Assembly (NCBI RefSeq): GCF_017744835.1
Contig: NZ_JAGIAM010000004.1
Coordinates: 414,566-478,565, forward strand
DNA length: 64,000 nucleotides
Origin: Sphingomonas sp.
GTDB lineage: Bacteria > Pseudomonadota > Alphaproteobacteria > Sphingomonadales > Sphingomonadaceae
Direction: 5' to 3'
Translations under genes and position numbers: made by a program
The notes under the pieces: model-generated
Database searches by the model: none
Told to the model about the DNA's origin: nothing
Seen by the model: the letters and a program-made list of their open reading frames with translations, nothing else
In this document: in pieces, positions 1 to 8,928 of the stretch
How the letters are laid out: every line of letters starts with the position of its first letter
How positions within the stretch are numbered: position 1 is the first letter of the stretch

Positions 1-1803
1 GATCCGGCGGGCGCGGTCGGCGTGGTGGAGGCGGCGCAGCGCGGCATGAACGGCGGCGTCGACTATTTCCGGCTGTGCAAGCCCGCCTTCGGCAGCGTGC
101 TCTATTTCCAGAACTTCACCAGCCTGAACCCCTATTTCATCGCCACCGGCACCACGCCCGACGGCGCGGTCGGCGGCGAGTGGCCGGAGATCGGCTTCCT
201 GCCCCCCACCGCGCCGCAGAAAGGCCGGCCGCCGCTCGATCCGCTTCCGGCGGGCGAGGAAGTGGTGGTCCTCGACACGCTGCTCGCCTTCCATCAGGAC
301 CCGGACGGCGACGAAGCAGAGATGGCGCGGCGCTATCTCTCGCTGCTCGGCTCGATCTACCGGCAGATCGAGCCACCGCGCACCGATTATCGCGACTGGG
401 TGGGGCGCGCCGAGGCATCGCTCAAGGACCTCGACAGGGCGAACGAAGCGACGATCCGCCACTACGGCTTCCGCTACATCCACCCCTATACCGCGACCGA
501 ATATCCGGACTCGATGGTCCAGATCTCGGTGCTCGCCGCGATCCGCGACTATGAGGCGTGGAAGCAGGAGGAGATCCCCCTGCTCGCCGAGCTCAAGCGC
601 GGCGTACGAAAATTCTACGACGCCAAGCTCGGCACGCTGCGGCGCTACCTGCCCAATGTCGGCAAGGACAAGGACAAGGACGCGGTCGACAGCTGGTATC
701 TCTACCACCCGCTGCTCAACCTCGGCCGGCTCGCGGCGGACGGCGACCATCGCGCCAAGCGGCTGTTCCTCGATTCGATCGAATTCGGGATCGAGGCCGC
801 CCACCATTTCAAATACCACTGGCCGATCCAGTACAACGTGACCGACTTCTCGGTGATCACTGCCTCGCGCGACGAGGAGGGGCTGGGCCAGACCGACGTC
901 GGCGGCATCTATGCCTATGTGATGCTCCAGGCCTTCGAGCTGACCGACGACAAGCGCTTCCTCGACGAGGCCCGCGCCGCCATCAAGGCGGCGGAGGGTA
1001 TGCGCTTCAATCTCAACTATCAGGCAAACCTCACCGCCTGGGGTGCCTCCGCGTGCCTGCGGCTGTGGCGGATCACCGGCGAGAAGACCTATCTGCGGCA
1101 GAGCTACGTCTATCTCGCCAGTTTCTTCCACAATGTCGTGGTGTGGGAGTCCGAGATCGGCCTGGCGAAGCACTACCGCACGTTCCTGGGCGCGACCGCG
1201 CTCCACGATGCGCCGTACATGGCGCTCTACGAATGCTTCGACAGCTTCTCGGCGTTCGAGCGTTTCCTCAAGGACAGCGGCCCCGACCTCGATCCGGCGG
1301 TGCGGATGCTCGTCTCCGAATATTGCCGCTACACGCTCGATCGCGCCTGGTTCTACTACCCCGCTTCGCTCCCGCCCGAGGCGATCGCCGAGAAGTCGCG
1401 CAACAGCTATGTCGACCGCAAGCTCAGCTTCCCGGTCGAGGACCTGTACGTCGACGGACAGCCCGCGGGCCAGGTCGGGCAGGAAATCTACGGCGCCGGC
1501 GCGGCCTTCGTCTTCGCCAGCCGCACCTTCCACACAGTGAGCGGCGCGCCTTTCCGCATGTTCTGCGATCATTTCCTGCTCGCCAGCGAGCGTCCGTCGG
1601 AGAGTGCGCTGGCCTTCCAGCTCGGCGGCGGCGACGGCCGCACCGCGCGGCTCAGCCTGGTTCGCACCGGCCGCGCGAAGCTGCCCGAGTTCCATGTCGC
1701 GACGCCGAGCGAGGAAGCGATCGAGCCCTGCTTCCGCGACGAAGACCGCGTCGATTACATCGTGCCGGCGAACGGACGAGTCACGCTGCGCTGGGGAACC
1801 TAA
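1..1803 (+). CDS. Unidentified enzyme-like protein with a probable alpha/alpha-barrel, 5' end outside window
   Basis: The reading frame is open from base 1, so the true start lies to the left; an internal GTG at 22 is not convincing. About 600 residues are visible. The first 80 or so look beta-rich (aromatic and Gly/Pro-rich, with EWPEIGF). A long middle part, about residues 130-450, is helical with repeated Trp/Tyr-rich helices, as in six-hairpin glycosidases or lyases. The last 120 residues look like a beta domain. I recognise no catalytic motif and cannot name a family. It lies 43 bp upstream of a dehydrogenase gene that overlaps a GH130 gene, so a role in sugar or glycoside processing is inferred from context only. 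Confidence 0.6.
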   Translation, partial: DPAGAVGVVEAAQRGMNGGVDYFRLCKPAFGSVLYFQNFTSLNPYFIATGTTPDGAVGGEWPEIGFLPPTAPQKGRPPLDPLPAGEEVVVLDTLLAFHQDPDGDEAEMARRYLSLLGSIYRQIEPPRTDYRDWVGRAEASLKDLDRANEATIRHYGFRYIHPYTATEYPDSMVQISVLAAIRDYEAWKQEEIPLLAELKRGVRKFYDAKLGTLRRYLPNVGKDKDKDAVDSWYLYHPLLNLGRLAADGDHRAKRLFLDSIEFGIEAAHHFKYHWPIQYNVTDFSVITASRDEEGLGQTDVGGIYAYVMLQAFELTDDKRFLDEARAAIKAAEGMRFNLNYQANLTAWGASACLRLWRITGEKTYLRQSYVYLASFFHNVVVWESEIGLAKHYRTFLGATALHDAPYMALYECFDSFSAFERFLKDSGPDLDPAVRMLVSEYCRYTLDRAWFYYPASLPPEAIAEKSRNSYVDRKLSFPVEDLYVDGQPAGQVGQEIYGAGAAFVFASRTFHTVSGAPFRMFCDHFLLASERPSESALAFQLGGGDGRTARLSLVRTGRAKLPEFHVATPSEEAIEPCFRDEDRVDYIVPANGRVTLRWGT

Positions 1804-1846
1804 GCCGGGCCCGAACACTGGACTCGACAATTCTAGGAGAGAATCC

Positions 1847-2623
1847 ATGCCCGAGCTCGCCGATCCGCCCGCGCGCGACCTGGCCGACGCGCACACGGAG
1901 CAGCCCAGCCTGGCCGGCCGGCGCGCGCTGATCAGCGGCGGCACCACCGGCATCGGCCGCGCCATCGCGATCCTGCTCGCGAGCGAGGGCGCCAGGGTCT
2001 TCGTCTGCGGCCGCACGCCCGAGCATCTCGACGACGCGCTCAAGCGCATCCGCGAAGTCGGCGAAGGCGACGGCATCAACATCGACCTCACCCGACAGGA
2101 GGAGATCGAGCGCTTCGTCAGTGAAGCCGAGCGCTATCTCGGCAAGATCGACATCGCAGTGATCAACGCCGCGCTCCCCGCCGAGACGCTGGAGGAAAGC
2201 GAGCCCGATTTCATCCGCTATGTGATGGACACCAACCTCACCGCCGTGGTCGAGACCGCCAAGCTCGCCACCGAGCGGATGGAGCCGGGCAGCGACGTGG
2301 TGTTCATCGGCTCGATGTCCTCGGTGACGCAGGAGGCCGGCTCGTCGGTCTACGTCGCCGCCAAGACCGGCATGGAGGGCTTCGCCATCGCACTGCGCAA
2401 GGAGCTGGCGGAAAAGGACATCAAGGTCGGCATCATCCAGCCGGGCCTGACCGGCACCGACATGCAATATCCCGAGATCCCCGCAGACAAGCAGCGCGAG
2501 ATGATCCACCAGCACAAGATGCTCCGCGCCGAGGACATAGCGGTTGCCACGCACTATATGCTCACCCAGTCGCGGCGGTCGCTCGTGTCGATGATCCACG
2601 TCGAGCCGCGCATCGCCGAATGA
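1847..2623 (+). CDS. Short-chain dehydrogenase/reductase (SDR family)
   Basis: A 258-residue classical SDR, expected to be a cytoplasmic NAD(P)-dependent oxidoreductase of a sugar or alcohol. The cofactor motif GGTTGIGRAIA lies near residue 30, followed by NAALPAE, the catalytic serine pair before VTQEAG, and YVAAK as the Tyr-Lys pair. The start at 1847 is preceded by AGGAGA at 1835-1840; the frame stays open upstream into the previous gene, but no Shine-Dalgarno is seen there. Its stop overlaps the GH130 start by four bases (ATGA), which implies translational coupling. The substrate is unknown. An oxidised sugar intermediate handled together with the GH130 enzyme is plausible but unproven. 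Confidence 0.9.
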   Translation: MPELADPPARDLADAHTEQPSLAGRRALISGGTTGIGRAIAILLASEGARVFVCGRTPEHLDDALKRIREVGEGDGINIDLTRQEEIERFVSEAERYLGKIDIAVINAALPAETLEESEPDFIRYVMDTNLTAVVETAKLATERMEPGSDVVFIGSMSSVTQEAGSSVYVAAKTGMEGFAIALRKELAEKDIKVGIIQPGLTGTDMQYPEIPADKQREMIHQHKMLRAEDIAVATHYMLTQSRRSLVSMIHVEPRIAE

Positions 2624-3780
2624 GCAGCTTCCCTGTTGATCGCCTGGTCTTCGGTCCCGACGACGTCGACCTCGCCCGCTCGCCCCTCGCCGGGCATCTC
2701 GGCGCCGAGACCTATGTGCTCGGCGCGTTCAATCCCGGCCTGACGCGGCTGCCCAACGGCAATCTCCTGATGATGGTTCGGATCGCCGAGGCGCTGCGCC
2801 AGCCGATCTTCGACGGCCATGTCCACGCGATCCGCTGGGAAGCCGAAGGCGGTCGGCGACATGCCGGGGGCATGTCGCAGGCCGGCCGCTACGTCCTCGA
2901 TGCCTGGCCGCTCGACCAGGTCGACACCGCCGATCCCCGCAAATTCCTGATCCGCGGCGGGCGCTGGCGCGTGATGGCGCTGACCTCGCTCTCCTGGATC
3001 CTCCCGGTCGAGCTGTCGGCCGACGGTCTGGACGTGGTCGCGGTCCATTATGACCGCGCGGTCGCCCCGCAGGGCAGCTTCCAATGCTATGGCGTTGAGG
3101 ACGCCCGCGTCTCGCACGTCGGCGACCGCTGGCTGATGACGACCTGCTCGGTCAGCCCCGAGCGCCATTCGACCACGCTCTACAGCTCCACCGACGGGCT
3201 CGAATGGACGTTCGAGGACGTGGTCCTCGATCACCAGAACAAGGACATGCTGATCTTCGAAGGCCGGATCGACGGGCAATATTGGGCCCAGACCCGCCCC
3301 CTCGGCGACCTCTATTTCGCCTATCCGCCGGGCAGCGAATGGCGCGCCGGCCCCTCGATCAACCTCGCCACGTCGCCCGACGCGCTCCACTGGAAGCCGC
3401 ACCGCGAGCCCGGCATCCGCCCCCATGCCGACACGATCGCGACTGCGCGCATGGGCGGCGGCACGCCCCCGATCCTCACCGATGAAGGCTGGCTGACGCT
3501 GTGGCACGGCGTCGAGCCCAAGGAGATCGTCGGCGTCTATCGCACCTATTGGTCGATCCTCGACCGCGACGATCCCACGCGCGTGCTGCGCACCGAACAC
3601 GCTCCGCTGCTCGAGGCCAATACCGAGCTGACGCGGCCGCTCGAGGACAAGATGTACGTCCGCGACGTGGTGTTCACGACGGGGATTGCCGATGCGGGGG
3701 ATCACTATGTCGTGGCCAGCGGCGAGGCCGACCTGGCCTGCCGGATCACGCATGTGCCGAAGAGCGTGTTTCAAGCCTAA
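2620..3780 (+). CDS. GH130-family glycosidase or phosphorylase
   Basis: A 386-residue protein with the five-bladed propeller pattern of glycoside hydrolase family 130, which includes mannoside phosphorylases and beta-1,2-mannosidases. Visible landmarks are NPGLTRLPNGN near residue 35, YGVEDARV near 155, NKDMLIFE near 205, GGGTPPILTDEGWLTLWHG near 280 and VVFTTG near 355. The absence of a signal peptide suggests action in the cytoplasm. It overlaps the SDR stop by four bases. GH130 phosphorylases and hydrolases differ in phosphate-binding residues that I cannot judge by eye, so mechanism and sugar remain open. It ends at a large hairpin shared with the convergent glucosidase gene. Confidence 0.85.
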   Translation: MSSFPVDRLVFGPDDVDLARSPLAGHLGAETYVLGAFNPGLTRLPNGNLLMMVRIAEALRQPIFDGHVHAIRWEAEGGRRHAGGMSQAGRYVLDAWPLDQVDTADPRKFLIRGGRWRVMALTSLSWILPVELSADGLDVVAVHYDRAVAPQGSFQCYGVEDARVSHVGDRWLMTTCSVSPERHSTTLYSSTDGLEWTFEDVVLDHQNKDMLIFEGRIDGQYWAQTRPLGDLYFAYPPGSEWRAGPSINLATSPDALHWKPHREPGIRPHADTIATARMGGGTPPILTDEGWLTLWHGVEPKEIVGVYRTYWSILDRDDPTRVLRTEHAPLLEANTELTRPLEDKMYVRDVVFTTGIADAGDHYVVASGEADLACRITHVPKSVFQA

Positions 3781-3781
3781 A

Positions 3782-3884
3782 GCCCCTCCCCTTCAGGGGA
3801 GGGGTTTGGGGTGGGGGACTCTCCACGAGCTTGTCGCCCGCGATTACTGCCCCACCCCAACCCCTCCCCTAAAGGGGAGGGGCT
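3782..3884. repeat. REP-like double hairpin between convergent genes
   Basis: Two perfect 10-bp hairpins, CCCCTCCCCT/AGGGGAGGGG, lie at 3783-3804 and 3861-3882. Their flanks (TTTGGGGTGGGG after the first, CCCCACCCCAA before the second) are also complementary, so the whole unit can fold as one long stem. It sits between the ends of the GH130 and alpha-glucosidase genes and may act as a two-way terminator. Related G-rich hairpins occur at 26.3, 40.1, 40.5 and 42.2 kb. Confidence 0.8.
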
Positions 3885-3927
3885 AAGAGCGGCGCCGATC
3901 CTTCTCCCTCCGGAGAAGGTTTGGGTC

Positions 3928-5537
<1,610 letters not shown>

Positions 5538-5541
<4 letters not shown>

Positions 5542-7322
5542 TTGGACACTCCGACAGCGCAGACGGCATAGCCGAAGGCGGGAAGCGAAAGCTGGATGCT
5601 GCCGGGCGCGGCAGAAGCGGCGGGGCATTGCCCGACGAGCGACGTGAAGGCAGTGGAGGCGGTCTCCACCTGGACGTTGCCGCTCCAGGGCTCGGTCGCG
5701 CTGTTGAAGGCGATCAGATATTCGGCGCCGGTCGTGGGATCGAAGCGCGAGACCGCGAACAGCCCCGGCTTGTCGCCCGCCGCGCGCGTCACCTGGCGCC
5801 CGCGAGTGAGCGCCGGATGGGCGCGGCGCAGGCGGCTGAGCTCGGCAATCTCGCGGAACAGCGGATGATCGGGATCGAAGTTCGAATCCGCCGTGGTCTT
5901 GCTCGTCCCCATCAGCTTGTTGTCGTTGTAGACCGCGACCTTGCTCGGGAACATGTCCTCGCGCGCGTCCTGATCGCCGCCGTCGCCGATGAAGCCCTGC
6001 TCGTCGCCCGAATAGATGGTCGGCACGCCGCGCAGCAGCAGCAGCATAGCATGCGCCAGCTCGGAGCGCTTGAGCAGCTCGTCCATGCTCGCATTGGGCG
6101 CATAGCGGCGCAGGAACATGCCGGTGCGGCCTTGGTCGTGGTTGCCGATGAAGGTCGGCAGCCGGTGCGCCGTCGCCTCGCCGCCCTCGTAGAGCGGGTC
6201 GACCTGGAAGACGTGCGCGAGCATCCGCGTCCCCGCCTTGCCGCCCGCGACCTGGTTGACGGCATCGGTGAAGGCGAAGTCGAGCACCGCCGGCAGCTTG
6301 TCGACGCGGGTGTGGACCGCCAGGTCCTCGGCATTGTTGAGCGCGACTTCGCCGAAGATGTGGAAGTTCGGGATGCCGTTCGCCTTGGCCCGATCGAGCA
6401 TCGCGGGGACGAAGGCCTGCCAGAACTCGGGATTGACGTGCCGCGCGGTATCGATGCGGAAGCCGTCGATCTTGAACCGGTCGATCCAGCCGCCGAAAAT
6501 CTCGATCATGCCGGCGACGACGCGCGGACTCTCGGTCATCACATCGTCGAGCCCGACAAAGTCGCCCATCGTCGCGCTCTCGTCCTCGAAGGTCGAGTTG
6601 CCGCGATTATGGTAATAGATCGGGTCGTTGAGCCAGGCGGGGCTCTTGATCCCCTTCTCCGCCTCCGGAACGTAAGGCGTATAGGCGAAGCCCGGATCGG
6701 TCAGCTTGGCGAAATTCTCCGCGGTGTGGACATGATCGCCGAGGAAGCCCGGGTTCTTGCCGGCGCGCTGGTACGGATAGTCCGCGCGGCTGCGATAGTC
6801 GCACGCCTGGATGCCGCATTCGCGATACTGGATCACGTCCGCCGTGTGGTTGACGATGATGTCCATATAGACCTTGATCCCGCGAGCGTGCGCGGCATCG
6901 ACCAGTGCCTTGAAGTCGGCGTTGGTGCCCAGATGCGGGTCGACCGTCAGGAAGTCGGTTACCCAATAACCGTGATAGCCGGCCGATTCCTGCCCCTTGG
7001 GCCCCTGCACCGCCTTGTTCTTGAAGATCGGCCCGACCCAGATCGCAGTCGCGCCGAGCGCCTGGACATAGTCGAGCCGCTTGGTCAGCCCCTTCAGGTC
7101 GCCGCCATGATAGAAGCCCTTGGACGCGGGATCGAAGCCGGTCGCGATCCGGTCGCCCTTCAGTCCCCCGCGGTCGTTGGCAGTGTCGCCGTTCTCGAAC
7201 CGATCGGGCAGCAGGAAATAGAGGACCTCGTCCTCGGGCAGGCGCTGGCGATAGTCCTGCGCCGCAGCGGGAGCGGCGGCCGAGGCTGCGACGATCAGGG
7301 GTAGCAACAGCCTGCCGATCAT
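5538..7322 (-). CDS. Secreted/periplasmic alpha-amylase, GH13
   Basis: A 594-residue GH13 alpha-amylase resembling the periplasmic MalS-type group. Residues 1-22 form a clear signal peptide ending AAPAAAQ. Catalytic regions: MDIIVNHTAD (I), KIDGFRIDTARHV (II, nucleophile Asp), HIFGEVAL (III, Glu) and FIGNHDQGR (IV). An insertion with CGIQACDYRS before region II is typical of that group. The start at 7322 overlaps the halogenase stop by ATGA, and its own stop overlaps the glucosidase start the same way. It would cut maltodextrins in the periplasm after uptake by the TonB receptor. Confidence 0.95.
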
Positions 7323-8860
7323 GCGGTTTTCCTTTGGGTCTCGATGGGAGCCGCCGCGCACCGGGCGGATATGAATTGCTCGTGTGTCGGCAGCTTGGCT
7401 GCCGTCGTACTCACGATGGTCTTGAGGTCCGCGAGGAAGCCCACGAGCTCGTCGCTGGTCAGCGCATCGGCGAGCGGGTGCCACGCCTCGGGCACGATAT
7501 TTTGCCCGGTGAGCACCTGGTACCAGCCGATCTCGATGAACAGCTCCTCATGCTCGCGGAAGACACGACCCGTGGCGCGGAACAGCTCCAGCCGTTCGCG
7601 CAGCGTGTCGGGGATCGCCATTGCCCGGCAGCGATCCCAGAAGGGCTGCCCGACCCGCTGGTTGGCGAAATAATGGAGGATGATGAAATCGCGGATCCGC
7701 TCGTACTCGAAGCCCGCCTGGCGGTTGTATTCGGCGGTGGTCGCGGGCGCGAAGCCGGCGTGCGGGAAGAGCGCGATCAGCTTGGCAATGCCGCTCTGGA
7801 TCAGATGAATGCTCGTCGATTCGAGCGGCTCGAGGAAGCCCGAGGCGAGCCCCAGCGCGACCACGTTCCGGTCCCAGAACTTCCGGCGCATGCCCGCGGT
7901 AAAGCGCAGCACCCGCGGCTCGGCGAGCGGCGCGCCTTCCAGATTCGCAAGCAGCACCGACGTCGCCTCGCCCTCGCTGATGTAATCGCTGCAGAAGACA
8001 TGACCGTTGCCGGTGCGATGCTGCAGTGGGATGCGCCACTGCCACCCAGCGTCATGGGCGATCGACTGGGTATAGGGGCGCGGCGGCCCCGCGTTCTCGC
8101 TGGCCACCGTCACCGCGCGGTCGCACGGCAACCACTCGCTCCAGTCCTCGAACCCCGCGCCGAGCGTCTGCTCGATCAGCAGCCCGCGGAAGCCCGAGCA
8201 GTCGATGAACAGCTCGCCGTCGACCGCACGGCCGTCGTCGAGCGTCACCGACTGGACGAAGCCGTCCTCCGGCCGCCGCTCGACCGAGACGATCTTGCCC
8301 TCGATCCGCGTGACTCCGTTGCCCTCGGCGATGCCGCGCAGGTGGCTCGCGTAGAGGCTGGCGTCGAAGTGGAAGGCATGGGTCAGTCCCTCCAGCTTGG
8401 TGTCGGGGATGCGCGGCAGTCGCGCGAATCGGCCGTCCCACGCCGCGGTGGCGTTGAACGAATAGTCCCACAGCGGGCCGGCCAGGCCCTCGCTGCGCGC
8501 GCGCAGCCAATATTGGAAGAATTCGAGCATCCCCAGGCCCTGCCCGACCTGGCCGAATGCATGCATGTAGCGCTCGCCCGGCGCGCCCCAGCCCTGGAAC
8601 TCGATCCCGAGCTTGAACGTCCCTTGCGTCGCGCGGACGAATGCGTCCTCGTCGATGCCGGCGAGCGCGTTGAACAGCCGGATCGAGGGGATGGTCGCCT
8701 CGCCCACGCCGACGATGCCGATCTCGTCGCTCTCTACCAGGCGGATGTCGAGCTGGTGGTCGAAGGCGCGCGAAAGCGCCGTCGCCGCCATCCATCCGGC
8801 CGTGCCGCCGCCGACGATCACGACGTTCCTGATGCGATTGTCGGCCACGACGCTGTCCAT
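7319..8860 (-). CDS. Flavin-dependent tryptophan halogenase-family protein
   Basis: 513 residues of the tryptophan 7-halogenase family. It shows the FAD motif GGGTAGWMAA near residue 18, the lysine in TFKLGIEFQGW that matches the catalytic Lys of PrnA-type enzymes, the family signature WQWRIP near residue 274, and EPLESTSIHL. The key residues are therefore present. The gene lies between a TonB receptor and an alpha-amylase, with a four-base overlap to the amylase. From memory, the Caulobacter maltose locus has a similar gene in a similar place. What it modifies in a sugar-uptake operon is unknown, and halogenation of free tryptophan is only one possibility. Confidence 0.9.
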   Translation of the reverse strand: MDSVVADNRIRNVVIVGGGTAGWMAATALSRAFDHQLDIRLVESDEIGIVGVGEATIPSIRLFNALAGIDEDAFVRATQGTFKLGIEFQGWGAPGERYMHAFGQVGQGLGMLEFFQYWLRARSEGLAGPLWDYSFNATAAWDGRFARLPRIPDTKLEGLTHAFHFDASLYASHLRGIAEGNGVTRIEGKIVSVERRPEDGFVQSVTLDDGRAVDGELFIDCSGFRGLLIEQTLGAGFEDWSEWLPCDRAVTVASENAGPPRPYTQSIAHDAGWQWRIPLQHRTGNGHVFCSDYISEGEATSVLLANLEGAPLAEPRVLRFTAGMRRKFWDRNVVALGLASGFLEPLESTSIHLIQSGIAKLIALFPHAGFAPATTAEYNRQAGFEYERIRDFIILHYFANQRVGQPFWDRCRAMAIPDTLRERLELFRATGRVFREHEELFIEIGWYQVLTGQNIVPEAWHPLADALTSDELVGFLADLKTIVSTTAAKLPTHEQFISARCAAAPIETQRKTA

Positions 8861-8928
8861 CTGCCAGAAGGGACGATCTTCGCTGTGGCGGGGTCCGGCG
8901 CTCCGGGCCCCGCCACATCGTTACACGA

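Noticed and set aside
2554..3774. A 406-codon minus-strand frame antisense to the GH130 gene
   Set aside because: Shadow frame; the plus-strand gene has clear GH130 motifs and coupling to the SDR.
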